Source: Novilysobacter_A longmucuonensis
GTDB lineage: Bacteria; Pseudomonadota; Gammaproteobacteria; Xanthomonadales; Xanthomonadaceae
DNA length: 64,000 bases
Assembly: GCF_046600735.1 (NCBI RefSeq)
Contig: NZ_JBJMAW010000001.1
Location: 310,001 to 374,000 of the forward strand
Direction: 5' to 3'
A model generated the notes under the pieces. That model worked only from the letters and a program-made list of their open reading frames with translations. It was not told where the DNA came from and searched no databases. Positions 38,671 through 49,711 of the stretch are shown one piece after another (the stretch's first letter is position 1; each line of letters opens with the position of its first letter). A program made the translations under genes and the position numbers.

Positions 38671-39534
38671 ATGGCAGGCGGCAGAGAAATCAAAACCAAG
38701 ATCAAGAGCGTGCAGAACACCCGCAAGGTGACGCGCGCGCTCGAGATGGTCTCGGCTTCCAAGATCCGCAAGGCGCAGGATCGGATGAAGACCTCGCGCC
38801 CGTATGCTCGGGTGATGAAGCAGGTGATCGGGCACCTGGCCCAGGCCAATTCCGACTACCAGCATCCGTACATGACCGAGCGCCCGAACCCCAAGCGGGT
38901 GGGGTACGTGATCGTCTCGTCCGACCGCGGCCTGGCCGGCGGCCTCAACAACAACCTGTTCCGAAAGCTGCTGGGCGAGTTCCAGAAGTGGCACGAGCAG
39001 GGCGTCGAGGTCGACGTGGTCACCATCGGCCAGAAGGCCTCGGTGTTCTTCCGCCGGATCAAGGTCAACATGCTGGCCTCGGTCACCCACCTGGGCGACC
39101 AGCCCAAGCTCGAGCAGCTGATCGGCATTATCAAGGTGATGCTCGACTCCTACAGTGCCGGAACCATCGACCGGGTGTTCCTGAGCTACAACGACTTCGT
39201 CAACACCATGGTCCAGCGCGCCGCGTTCGACCAGCTGCTGCCGTTGCCGTCGCCGGAGACCCAGGTCGCCCGGCACGACTGGGACTACATCTACGAGCCC
39301 GATGCCGAGACCGTGCTCGAGCACGTGCTGACCCGCTACATCGAGTCGCTGGTGTACCAGGCGGTGCTGGAGAACGTGGCCTCCGAGCACGCCGCGCGCA
39401 TGGTTGCGATGAAGGCGGCCAGCGACAACGCCAACAAACTGATCGAGACCCTGCAACTGGTCTACAACAAGGCGCGGCAGGCCGCGATCACGCAGGAAAT
39501 TTCCGAAATCGTCAGCGGCGCCGCGGCGGTTTGA
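38671..39534 (+). CDS. atpG: F0F1 ATP synthase subunit gamma
   Basis: 287 residues. The N-terminal helix MAGGREIKTKIKSVQNTRKV and the C-terminal helix ending QAAITQEISEIVSGAAAV form the coiled-coil rotor shaft; SSDRGLAGGLNNNLFRKL lies in the Rossmann-like middle. It transmits rotation into F1. Confidence 0.97.
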   Translation: MAGGREIKTKIKSVQNTRKVTRALEMVSASKIRKAQDRMKTSRPYARVMKQVIGHLAQANSDYQHPYMTERPNPKRVGYVIVSSDRGLAGGLNNNLFRKLLGEFQKWHEQGVEVDVVTIGQKASVFFRRIKVNMLASVTHLGDQPKLEQLIGIIKVMLDSYSAGTIDRVFLSYNDFVNTMVQRAAFDQLLPLPSPETQVARHDWDYIYEPDAETVLEHVLTRYIESLVYQAVLENVASEHAARMVAMKAASDNANKLIETLQLVYNKARQAAITQEISEIVSGAAAV

Positions 39535-39549
39535 ACGAGAGCAGTTTTG

Positions 39550-39631
39550 GTCCGCAAAGAACGCAAAGAACGCAAAAGAGAATCTTTTAACGTTACTTGG
39601 CTTTTTTGCGTCTTTCGCGTCCTTTGCGGAC
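39550..39631 (+). repeat. Inverted CGCAAAGAA arms, atpG-atpD spacer
   Basis: Left arm (39550-39579): GGTCCGCAAAGAACGCAAAG then AACGCAAAAG, a nine-base tandem. Right arm (39601-39631): its imperfect inverted copy, CTTTTTTGCGTCTTTCGCGT then CCTTTGCGGAC. About 27 of 31 positions pair, with a 21-base loop. The unit is unrelated to the heptamer in the preceding spacer. Confidence 0.88.
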
Positions 39632-39662
39632 AGCAAGATTTTGATTTTCTGAGGAAGCATCC

Positions 39663-41099
<1,437 letters not shown>

Positions 41100-41108
41100 C
41101 TGGAAGAG

Positions 41109-41217
41109 AGGCGGGAACGGTGAACAGGAAATGGGGAACTGAAGATCCGTTCCTGTTCGTACCTTCTCGTCCACACTGATTTTCCGTTCCCTGCGCCCCG
41201 TTTCCCTGTTCCCGCTT
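41109..41217 (+). repeat. Inverted GGGAACAG-type arms, atpD-atpC spacer
   Basis: Left arm (41109-41143): GCGGGAACGGTGAACAGGAA then ATGGGGAACTG. Right arm (41184-41217): TTCCGTTCCCTGCGCCCCGT then TTCCCTGTTCCCGC. Imperfect inverted complement, third sequence family in the same operon. atpC starts 15 bases after the right arm. Confidence 0.85.
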
Positions 41218-41231
41218 TTGAGATTCAGACC

Positions 41232-41657
41232 ATGGCCTCCACCTTCCGTTGCGACATCGTCAGCGCCGAAGAAGAAATCTTCCGCGGCGACGCTGAATTG
41301 CTGGTCGCCACCGGCGAAATCGGCGAGCTCGGCATCGCGCCCAAGCACGCGCCCCTGATCACCCGGCTCAAGCCCGGCAAGGTCGTGGTGACGTTGCCCG
41401 GCGGCGAGCAACTCGACTTCGCGGTCTCCGGCGGGATCCTGGAGGTGCAGGCGACGGTGGTGACCGTGCTGGCCGACACCGCCGTGCGCGCCCAGGACAT
41501 CGACGAGGCCGCGGTACGCGCCGCCAAGGACGAGGCCGAACGCGCGTTGGCCAATCGCGGCGAGCAGATGGATGTGGCCGAAGCGCAGGCCAAGCTGGCC
41601 GAAGCAATGGCGCAGCTGCAGGCGCTGGAGCGCCTGCGCAAGAACATGAAGCACTGA
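41232..41657 (+). CDS. atpC: F0F1 ATP synthase subunit epsilon
   Basis: 141 residues. The N-terminal beta sandwich (TFRCDIVSAEEEIFRGDAEL, then GELGIAPKHAPLITRLKPG) and C-terminal helical pair ending ALERLRKNMKH are typical. It inhibits ATP hydrolysis and couples gamma to the c ring. It is the last gene of the operon, followed by a strong terminator. Confidence 0.96.
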   Translation: MASTFRCDIVSAEEEIFRGDAELLVATGEIGELGIAPKHAPLITRLKPGKVVVTLPGGEQLDFAVSGGILEVQATVVTVLADTAVRAQDIDEAAVRAAKDEAERALANRGEQMDVAEAQAKLAEAMAQLQALERLRKNMKH

Positions 41658-41678
41658 CCTCGGTGCTGCTGTCGATCA

Positions 41679-41710
41679 GAAAAACGCCGGCTGATGCCGG
41701 CGTTTTTTTT
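41679..41710 (+). terminator. Rho-independent terminator of the atp operon
   Basis: A stem AAAACGCCGGC / GCCGGCGTTTT with loop TGAT is followed by a run of eight Ts. It starts about 20 bases after the atpC stop. The A-run makes it potentially bidirectional, which would also serve the convergent GtrA-like gene. Confidence 0.95.
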
Positions 41711-41728
41711 GCCGGGAGCACGCGCTTT

Positions 41729-41825
41729 TGCTCCCTCCTTTGGAAAAGGATGGCTGGGGAGGATTTGCTCCAGGCAACGCGCGGAAAGCCAAGGAGGCCC
41801 CTTGGCCCCTTCTTCAAAGGGGAAA
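41729..41825. repeat. Dispersed repeat of CCCTCCTTTGGAAAAGG type, paired
   Basis: The left part (to 41772) matches the element near 4141: CTCCCTCCTTTGGAAAAGGA, then GGGGAGGATTTGCTCC. A second block (CCCCTTGGCCCCTTCTTCAA then AGGGG) ends 10 bases before the GtrA-like stop, giving a larger inverted structure between convergent genes. Confidence 0.7.
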
Positions 41826-41835
41826 ACAGCAGCGC

Positions 41836-42219
41836 TCAGCGTCGGTAGATCCAGTACCGCGACAGCAGGAAGCCCAGGCCGCCCAGCACGAGCTCGACGC
41901 CGGGCTTGGCCAGCCATGCCCACTTCAAACCCAGGTAGTCATCGATCGTTCCGATCGCAAGCGTGCTGAGCAGCGTCATGCTCAGCCACATCCCCAGGAA
42001 GCGCAGAAACTGGGTGCGGCCGACCGCGGTATCGTCGCCGGCAAAGGTGATGCGGCCGTTGAGCCAGAATCCCAGCAGCGCACCGCAGACGCGACCGACC
42101 ACGTTGGCCTGTCGCACCGGCATGCCGAAATGGCTCAGCGCGACCATCACGCCCCAGTCGAGCAGCCATTGGATCATCCCGATCAGCAGGTAGTGCCGGC
42201 CTTGCCGCTTCAGGCTCAT
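41836..42219 (-). CDS. GtrA-like membrane protein
   Basis: 127 residues with four hydrophobic helices: HYLLIGMIQWLLDWGVMVAL, NVVGRVCGALLGFWLNGRIT, FLGMWLSMTLLSTLAIGTID and KPGVELVLGGLGFLLSRYWI. The ending FLLSRYWIYRR (compare SRxWVFR) is the GtrA family hallmark. GtrA-type proteins are thought to flip or deliver lipid-linked sugars. It is a single gene, convergent with atpC and divergent from glmU. Two five-codon minicistrons precede it. Confidence 0.8.
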   Translation of the reverse strand: MSLKRQGRHYLLIGMIQWLLDWGVMVALSHFGMPVRQANVVGRVCGALLGFWLNGRITFAGDDTAVGRTQFLRFLGMWLSMTLLSTLAIGTIDDYLGLKWAWLAKPGVELVLGGLGFLLSRYWIYRR

Positions 42220-42247
42220 CGAAGCAGGCTCATCGAAGCAGGCTCAT
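42220..42247 (-). promoter_or_regulatory. Tandem leader minicistrons before the GtrA-like gene
   Basis: On the minus strand the 14-base unit ATGAGCCTGCTTCG occurs twice before the gene's own ATGAGCCTGAAG. Each copy (ATGs at 42247 and 42233) encodes MSLLR and stops at a TGA that overlaps the next ATG as ATGA. Whether they are translated is inference. Confidence 0.5.
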
Positions 42248-42425
42248 TGAAGCCGCGCCTGGATGGCGGTCCTGCGCGTGCATCCAGGCGCAAACGCCGT
42301 TCGGCACACGGGGAGCGGCGAGCGGAGTGGAAAGTCGAGATAGCGGCACCGCGGCATCCTAGCAGGCCCGCGCCGGCTAGAATCGCCGTTGTCTCTACCG
42401 AGTCGAACACGTATCCGGAGTCCGC

Positions 42426-43790
42426 ATGAGCGCACCGCTGCACGTCGTCATCCTCGCCGCAGGCGAAGGCAAACGCATGAAGTCGTCGGTGCCCAAGGTG
42501 CTGCAGAAGATCGCGGGCCGGCCCATGCTGGCGCACGCGATCGAGACCGCGCGCGCCTTGCACCCAGCCGGCATCCATGTGGTCTACGGCCATGGTGGCG
42601 ACCAGGTGCGCAAGGCCTTTGCCGAGCAGCGCGACCTGCACTGGAGCGAGCAGCGTGAGCGCCTGGGTACCGGCCATGCGGTGCAGCAGGCGATGCCCGA
42701 GGTGCCGCAGGACGTGCGCGTGCTCATCCTCTATGGCGACGTACCGTTGATCACCGCCGAGACCCTGCGGCGCCTGCTGGACGCTCCCGGACGGATCGCG
42801 GTGCTGGTGGCCGACCTCGATGACCCCAGCGGCTACGGCCGGATCGTGCGCGATGCCGAGGGCCGCGTGGCGCAAATCGTCGAGCACAAGGACGCCGACG
42901 AGGAGCAGCGCGAGATCCTCACCGTCAACACCGGCATCCTGATCGCCGATGGCGACCCGCTGCGCCGCTGGCTTGCCGGACTCGACAACGAGAACGTACA
43001 GGGCGAGTACTACCTCACCGACGTGTTCGCCGCCGCGGCCGACGAATACAACGCCGCCGAGATGGTGCACGTGCGTGAGGCGATCGAAGTGGAGGGCGCG
43101 AACGACCCATGGCAGCTGGCCCAGCTCGAACGTGCCTTCCAGCTGCGCGCCGCCCGCGCGCTGTGCGACGCCGGTGCGCGGCTGGCCGACCCGGCGCGGC
43201 TCGACGTGCGCGGCCGCGTGACGGTCGGCCAGGATGTCGAGATCGATGTCGACGTGGTGTTCGAAGGCAACGTCGAGCTTGCCGATGGCGTGCGCATCGG
43301 CCCGTTCTGCCGGCTCAAGGACGCTAGGCTCGGCCCCGGCACCGAGGTGCGGGCGCATTGCGACATCGACGGCGCCGTGGTCGAGGGCGCGGCCACCATC
43401 GGCCCGTTCGCGCGGCTGCGGCCGGGCACGGTGCTGGCCGATGGCGTGCACATCGGCAACTTCGTGGAAACCAAGAACGCCAAGGTCGGCGTGTCGAGCA
43501 AGGCCAACCACCTCAGCTACATCGGCGACACGTTCATCGGTGTGGGGGTCAACATCGGAGCCGGCACCATCACCTGCAACTATGACGGCGCCAACAAGTC
43601 GGTCACCCGGATCGAGGACCGCGCGTTCATCGGCTCCAATGCCTCGCTGGTGGCGCCGGTGACGATCGGCAAGGGCGCCACCATCGCCGCCGGCTCGGTG
43701 ATCACCAGGCCCGCGCCCGACGGCAAGCTCACCGTCGCGCGCGCGCGGCAGTCGGTGGTCGAAGGGTGGCAGCGGCCTAAGAAGAAATAG
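42426..43790 (+). CDS. glmU: Bifunctional GlcNAc-1-P uridyltransferase / GlcN-1-P acetyltransferase
   Basis: 454 residues. The N-terminal nucleotidyltransferase has VILAAGEGKRMKSSVPKVLQ and LYGDVPLI. The C-terminal left-handed beta-helix has hexapeptide repeats (TIGPFARLRPGTVL, GAGTITCNYDGANK, FIGSNASLVAPVTIGKGATI). It makes UDP-GlcNAc for wall and LPS synthesis. CCGGAG precedes the ATG; TAGAAT near 42377 is a possible -10. glmS, its usual neighbour, is 11 kb away beyond the ABC operon. Confidence 0.97.
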   Translation: MSAPLHVVILAAGEGKRMKSSVPKVLQKIAGRPMLAHAIETARALHPAGIHVVYGHGGDQVRKAFAEQRDLHWSEQRERLGTGHAVQQAMPEVPQDVRVLILYGDVPLITAETLRRLLDAPGRIAVLVADLDDPSGYGRIVRDAEGRVAQIVEHKDADEEQREILTVNTGILIADGDPLRRWLAGLDNENVQGEYYLTDVFAAAADEYNAAEMVHVREAIEVEGANDPWQLAQLERAFQLRAARALCDAGARLADPARLDVRGRVTVGQDVEIDVDVVFEGNVELADGVRIGPFCRLKDARLGPGTEVRAHCDIDGAVVEGAATIGPFARLRPGTVLADGVHIGNFVETKNAKVGVSSKANHLSYIGDTFIGVGVNIGAGTITCNYDGANKSVTRIEDRAFIGSNASLVAPVTIGKGATIAAGSVITRPAPDGKLTVARARQSVVEGWQRPKKK

Positions 43791-43820
43791 CTCGGTGGTC
43801 GCGGGGGCGCACGTCCTGTT

Positions 43821-43895
43821 GTAGGAGCGGCTTCAGCCGCGATCGGACTCCCCAGCGAGCGACCGGTTCCGGATCGCGGCTGAAGCCGCTCCTAC
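43821..43895. repeat. Dispersed repeat family I, complete
   Basis: GTAGGAGCGGCTTCAGCCGC then GATC, and inverted GATCGCGGCTGAAGCCGCTC then CTAC. It lies between convergent glmU and the histidine kinase gene, where a hairpin could act on both 3' ends. Confidence 0.92.
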
Positions 43896-43917
43896 GGGTG
43901 TTGATCTTTGGGTTTCG

Positions 43918-45237
43918 CTAATCCGGCAGCACCAGCGTCACGCACAGCCCGCCGCCGTCGCGGTTGAGCAGCGCGATCCTGCCGCCATGGGCTTCGGCGA
44001 TCTCGCGGGCGAGGGCGAGCCCCAGGCCGGTGCCGTTGCGCTTGGTCGAATAGAAGGGCAGCAGCGCGTTGGCCAGCACCGCCTCGTTCATGCCGGTGCC
44101 GCGGTCGAGCACGTCGATACGCCAGGCGTCAGGCGTGCGGCGCAGCACCAGGGCCACCTCGTGCGGCGGCGATCCGGATTCGTGCGCGTTCTTGAGCAGG
44201 TTGATCAGGCTCTGCTCGAGCTGGGCGACATCGACCCGCGCGATGCCGTCGCTGCCCTTGCCATCGAAGGTGAACTCGACCTGGGTGCGGAGCTGCGCGA
44301 CGAAGCGCGACCATTCGATGGGCGTGCGCCGCGGCGCCGGCAGCTTGGCAAAACGCGCGTAGTCGCGGATGAAGCCTTCCAGGTGCCGCGCGCGGTCTTC
44401 GATCGTCGCCAGCGCGGTGGGCAGCTTGTCGTACTGGCCCCGGCGCAGCAGCTCGCTGCCCGAGTGCGCGAGCGAGGCGATCGGCGCGAGCGAATTGTTC
44501 AGCTCGTGGCTGATCACCCGGATCACCTTCTTCCAGGTCTGTACTTCCTGCCGGCGCAGCTCGGCGGTCAGCACGCGCAGCAGCACCAGCTCGTGGTGGC
44601 GGCCATTGAGCCGGAACTGGCGGCGCGAGAGGTGGTAGATGTCCTCCTCGTCCTCATCGCCGACGGTGAACATGCCGTCGCCACCGCGCTGGAATGCCTC
44701 GCGCACCGCGTCGTGCGCGCCGGCAAGCAGGTCCTCGAACGTATGCCCCTCCAGCCGCCGACCTTCGCCGAGCAGCTTGCGCGCGGCAAGGTTCGCATGC
44801 ACCACGTGGCGGCCCGGGTCGATCAGCACCATCGCCACGGGCGTGTTCTGGACCATGGTCTCGAGCAGCAACTCGCGCTGCACCAGCGCCAAGCGCTGCT
44901 CGCGCAGCGCCTCGCCGAGCCGGTTGTGGCTGGCGACCAGCTCGGCCAGTTCGTCGCGGCCCTGCCATGACAGCCCGAAGCTGTAGTCGCCGTCGCGATA
45001 GCTGGCAACGCTGCCGGCCAGCGCGCGGAACAGCGAGTTCATCGGGGCGAATGCGCGCTGCACGTGGTAGACCAGCAGCGGCGCCAGCACCGCTGCTGTG
45101 ATCAGTACCACCAGCCACGGCTCGCCCATCCACTTCGACAGCAACGCCGCCAGCGCCGCGGCCGCCGCCACATAGAGCAGGGCGATCGCGCCGAACTGCA
45201 GCGACAGCGGAAGCCGGCTACGCCAGTGCCTGATCAT
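43918..45237 (-). CDS. Membrane sensor histidine kinase, NtrY-like
   Basis: 439 residues. Two closely spaced N-terminal helices (FGAIALLYVAAAAALAALL and WLVVLITAAVLAPLLVYHV) leave almost no periplasmic part, so the signal is probably sensed in or at the membrane. A HAMP-like segment and PAS domain (about 125-230) follow. The kinase core has H-box VISHELNNSLAPIASLAHSG, N-box LINLLKNAHESG, and G-boxes LDRGTGMNE and KRNGTGLGLALAREI. It is the partner of the sigma-54 activator encoded 117 bases upstream, both at the end of the ABC/FtsX unit. Confidence 0.9.
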   Translation of the reverse strand: MIRHWRSRLPLSLQFGAIALLYVAAAAALAALLSKWMGEPWLVVLITAAVLAPLLVYHVQRAFAPMNSLFRALAGSVASYRDGDYSFGLSWQGRDELAELVASHNRLGEALREQRLALVQRELLLETMVQNTPVAMVLIDPGRHVVHANLAARKLLGEGRRLEGHTFEDLLAGAHDAVREAFQRGGDGMFTVGDEDEEDIYHLSRRQFRLNGRHHELVLLRVLTAELRRQEVQTWKKVIRVISHELNNSLAPIASLAHSGSELLRRGQYDKLPTALATIEDRARHLEGFIRDYARFAKLPAPRRTPIEWSRFVAQLRTQVEFTFDGKGSDGIARVDVAQLEQSLINLLKNAHESGSPPHEVALVLRRTPDAWRIDVLDRGTGMNEAVLANALLPFYSTKRNGTGLGLALAREIAEAHGGRIALLNRDGGGLCVTLVLPD

Positions 45238-45262
45238 GGTCCGTCACCGGTAGGCTCCGCCC

Positions 45263-45331
45263 TGTAGAGCCGAGCTTGCTCGGCTGCTCCCCCGTCCCGG
45301 CCGCGGCGCAGCCGGGCAAGCCCGGCTGTAC
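45263..45331. repeat. Dispersed repeat family III, between kinase and regulator
   Basis: GTAGAGCCGAGCTTGCTCGG then CTG at the left and CAGCCGGGCAAGCCCGGCTG then TAC at the right: two short hairpins in one element. It interrupts the two-component gene pair. Confidence 0.8.
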
Positions 45332-45354
45332 CGACGCGGTGGCGTCGCTGTGGC

Positions 45355-46704
<1,350 letters not shown>

Positions 46705-46779
46705 GGAGCTCCTTTCTGTCAGCCGCGTTAGGCAAGCGTAGCAACTGCGTTCCTGGTCCCGGGAGGATGTATCCAGGCC

Positions 46780-46888
46780 GTCATCCCCGGGAAAGCGGGG
46801 ACCCAGTGACTTTAAACGCGTCTGCAGGTTGCGGCGACGCGGACCCAGTGCGCTGAAGCCTCTGGATCCCCGCCTCCGCGGGGATGAC
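46780..46888. repeat. Dispersed repeat family IV (GTCATCCCC type)
   Basis: It starts GTCATCCCCGGGAAAGCGGG and ends CCCCGCCTCCGCGGGGATGA with C; the middle (ACCCAGTGACTTTAAACGCG, then GGACCCAGTGCGCTGAAGCC) contains a shorter repeat of ACCCAGTG. It fills most of the 226-base gap between the last permease gene and the regulator gene. Confidence 0.8.
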
Positions 46889-46930
46889 GGATTGGAGGCT
46901 TCGCGCATCCGTTGAGCGGGTTGCCCGTCG

Positions 46931-48154
46931 TCAAATCGAGCGCGTCGCCACCGCCGGCGGCACCGCCGCGGCGCGGCGGGCCGGTGCGAACACCGCGATC
47001 TGGCCGAGCAGCCACAGCGCGAGCGCACCGATTGGCAGGTACATCGCCGGGAGCCGGGGCAGCTCGTAGCGCTCCATCAGCATCAGGTTGATGCCGTAGG
47101 CCAGCGCCATGCCAAGCGCGATGCCGACTGTAGCCAGCAGCAGGTTCTCGGTCTGGAAGTAGCGCAGGATCTGGCCGCGGGTGGCGCCGAGCGCACGCCG
47201 CACGCCGATCTGCTTGGTGCGCTGCTGCACCCAGAAACTGGCCAGCCCGACGATACCCAGGGCGGTCACGATCAGCAGCGCGATGCAGACCGAGACCAGC
47301 AGCCAGGCCATGGCGCGGTCCTGTGCGTAGAAGTCGTCGCTCATCTGCTCGAAGCTTTCCGAATCGAGCAGGATGCGATCGGGATTGCGTTGCTCCAGCA
47401 CCGCCACCGCCGCCTTCAGCACCTCGTCGCGGCGCGCCGGTTCGGTGCGCAGCACGTAGGAACCCGTCGTATAGGGCCGATGGATCGGCAGCACCATCGA
47501 CAGCCCGGCATCCGCCGGACTGCCGTTGTCGCCGGGACGGATCAGGTGCTCGATGACGCCGACCACGCGCTGCGGGTTGTCGCCGCCGCTGTAGATCGAC
47601 TTGCCGACCGCATCCTCGCCGGGAAACAGTCGCTCGGCGGTCGCGCGGGTGAGGATCACCGAGGAGATCTCGACCTCCGATGCGGGCGCCGTCAGTGCCT
47701 CCCACTCGACGTATTCATCGGCGGTGAATTCGCGGCCGGCGACCAGCCGCAGGCCGAAGGTCTCCAGCAGTTGCTCATCGCCGGCATAGACGGATGCGTC
47801 CAGCGTCGGGTTCTGCTGGTCCGGCTCCAGGTTGATAGAGCTGTACGAGGACGAGTTGCCGAACGGGACCTGGTTGACCACGGTGGCCGCGCGTACGCCG
47901 GGGAGTGCACGCAGGGCGGCAAGATCCCCGCGGGTCAGCGCTGCGGCATTGTCGTCGCGGCCGATGCCGGTGTAGCGCAGGCGCACCAGCTCGTTCTCGG
48001 CCAGGCCGGTGGTGCGGTTCATGCGGTCCAGCCGGGTGTCGATCAGGAACACCGCATTGCAGATGATCGCGCAGCTCAGCGCGATCTCCAGCACGATCAG
48101 CGCGGCGGCGGTCTTGTGGCGACGCAGGGTCGACAGGATGGGGCGGATGTCCAT
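46931..48154 (-). CDS. FtsX/MacB-type ABC permease, pair 2 second member
   Basis: 407 residues. One N-terminal helix (AAALIVLEIALSCAIICNAV), a periplasmic MacB-PCD domain of about 230 residues, and three C-terminal helices beginning AWLLVSVCIALLIVTALGIV. The cytoplasmic coupling segment QQRTKQIGVRRALGATRGQI is the FtsX family hallmark. It starts MDIRPILSTLRRHKTAAALI, nearly the same as the permease encoded at 49712-50929. It works with the ABC ATPase and HlyD-like adaptor, probably exporting or sensing a periplasmic substrate. Stop is followed by a family IV repeat. Confidence 0.87.
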   Translation of the reverse strand: MDIRPILSTLRRHKTAAALIVLEIALSCAIICNAVFLIDTRLDRMNRTTGLAENELVRLRYTGIGRDDNAAALTRGDLAALRALPGVRAATVVNQVPFGNSSSYSSINLEPDQQNPTLDASVYAGDEQLLETFGLRLVAGREFTADEYVEWEALTAPASEVEISSVILTRATAERLFPGEDAVGKSIYSGGDNPQRVVGVIEHLIRPGDNGSPADAGLSMVLPIHRPYTTGSYVLRTEPARRDEVLKAAVAVLEQRNPDRILLDSESFEQMSDDFYAQDRAMAWLLVSVCIALLIVTALGIVGLASFWVQQRTKQIGVRRALGATRGQILRYFQTENLLLATVGIALGMALAYGINLMLMERYELPRLPAMYLPIGALALWLLGQIAVFAPARRAAAVPPAVATRSI

Positions 48155-48198
48155 GGTGGTTCTCCAGCGTCCCGCGGTGCGGGAGGTTTTTTTGTCGT

Positions 48199-48328
48199 TT
48201 CCTTCTCCCGCGTGCGGGAAAAGGTGCCCGAAGGGCGGATGAGGGCGAGCGATACTTGGAACGGCCGACGCAAGTGTGTTTCGCGTGCCCTTTACCCCCC
48301 ACCCTCTCCCGCCAGCGGGAGAGGGTGT
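48199..48328. repeat. Dispersed repeat family V inserted between paired permease genes
   Basis: The left end CCTTCTCCCGCGTGCGGGAA and right end CCCTCTCCCGCCAGCGGGAG then AGGG are inverted hairpins around GGTGCCCGAAGGGCGGATGA. The equivalent junction of the other permease pair is only 13 bases and has no element. Confidence 0.8.
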
Positions 48329-48333
48329 TTTGT

Positions 48334-49644
48334 TCATTGCGATTTGAGCTGGATAGCCGGCGTGACCTGGCAGGCTCGCCATGCGGGCAACAGCCCCGCC
48401 AGCAGACTGGCCGCGATCGCGAGGGCAAAGGTGGTCAGCAGCATCGCCGGGTCGAGCTGGGCGAGTTCGGCATAACCGGTTGGCTGCTGGCGCACCGCCC
48501 ACAGGCCCAGCAGGGCCAGCGCCAGTCCCAGCAGCCCGCCGGCCAGCCCAATCGTGCCGGCCTCGACCAGGCACTGGGCGAAGACCGCGCGGCGCGAGGC
48601 GCCCAGCGCGCGGCGCACGCCGATCTCGCCGGCGCGGCGCAGGAACTTGGCCAGCAGCAGGCCGACGGTGTTGAGCAGGCACACCAGCAGAAAACCGAAG
48701 GCCAGCCAGACCTGCAGGCGCACGTCGCTGGGCACTATGCGCTGGTTGTCGAGCCAGCCCATCACGTCGAACATGCGCACGTTGGTCGGGCGCCCGAAGC
48801 GGCCGGCGGCACGTTGCTGGTCGGAGTAGTTGGTGAGGTAACGCAGGTAGTCCTCGGCCTTTTCTGGCGAATCCAGTTCGACCCAGTACTGCAGCCAGCT
48901 GCAGGAGGCATCTACGCCGCGAACGCCCTCCGCGCCATTGCCAGTGTCCTCCCAGCAATTCATGTTGCCGCTGGTATTCATGTCGACATCGCGCGAGGTC
49001 GAGAACGGCAGGAACACCTGTTCGACCTCGCCGAAGTGGCTGTTGGTTACGTCGTAGAAGCGCGGTGTCGGCCGCCATTCGTCCAGCACGCCGACGATGC
49101 GGAATGTGGTCTGGTCCAGCCGGAGCGTCTGGCCGACGCTGTTGGCGCCGTCGAACAGCCGATCGTTGAGTTCCTTGGCGATGACCACCACGCGGCCACG
49201 CGCCTCGTCGTCGCTGGCAGCCCAGCCGCCACCATGGGCGAACGGCGCGTCGAACATCGGAAAGAAGTCCGCCGAGGTGAAGCGCGACTCCACGTTGAAT
49301 GGGCTCATGCCGGAGCGCTGCGGCTCCGCGACCACGCTGCCCGCGGTCATCAATGCCTGGCGGTCACCGCGCGCCTCGCGCAGCAGCGCCTCGGCATCGA
49401 AGCGGGTCATCTGGAATTCTGGAGGATCGCTGGGCGTGTAGCCGCTCATTGAGCGCGGGTCCATCTGTGGGTAGAACAGGGTGTCGCTCTTGCCGGGTAT
49501 GGGATCGCCCGACAACACATGGAACACCGTGAGCGTGGTCATGGCCGCGCCGATGCCCAGCGCGATCGCGAGCACCATCAGCGCGGTCAGTACCTTGTTG
49601 CGGCGGAAGCTGCGCAAGGCGAGGTCGAAGTAGTAAGTGAACAT
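48334..49644 (-). CDS. FtsX/MacB-type ABC permease, pair 2 first member
   Basis: 436 residues. It starts MFTYYFDLALRSFRRNKVLT, has one N-terminal helix, a large periplasmic domain (about 45-305) and three C-terminal helices (VWLAFGFLLVCLLNTVGLLL first). The coupling segment RRAGEIGVRRALGASRRAVF is present. Two cysteines (NCW and SCSW) in the periplasmic domain may form a disulfide. It closely matches the permease at 50943-52259. Confidence 0.87.
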   Translation of the reverse strand: MFTYYFDLALRSFRRNKVLTALMVLAIALGIGAAMTTLTVFHVLSGDPIPGKSDTLFYPQMDPRSMSGYTPSDPPEFQMTRFDAEALLREARGDRQALMTAGSVVAEPQRSGMSPFNVESRFTSADFFPMFDAPFAHGGGWAASDDEARGRVVVIAKELNDRLFDGANSVGQTLRLDQTTFRIVGVLDEWRPTPRFYDVTNSHFGEVEQVFLPFSTSRDVDMNTSGNMNCWEDTGNGAEGVRGVDASCSWLQYWVELDSPEKAEDYLRYLTNYSDQQRAAGRFGRPTNVRMFDVMGWLDNQRIVPSDVRLQVWLAFGFLLVCLLNTVGLLLAKFLRRAGEIGVRRALGASRRAVFAQCLVEAGTIGLAGGLLGLALALLGLWAVRQQPTGYAELAQLDPAMLLTTFALAIAASLLAGLLPAWRACQVTPAIQLKSQ

Positions 49645-49711
49645 GGCAATCCTTTGAAGCCGTAGGGCGGGTTTCAACCGGCCGTCTTGGTGGCTGGAAT
49701 GGCGGGCCTTC

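Noticed and set aside
48160..48192. Terminator formed by TCCCGCGGTGCGGGA and a T-run
   Set aside because: The T-run follows the hairpin on the plus strand, where no gene is transcribed; it sits within the leftward operon, next to a repeat.
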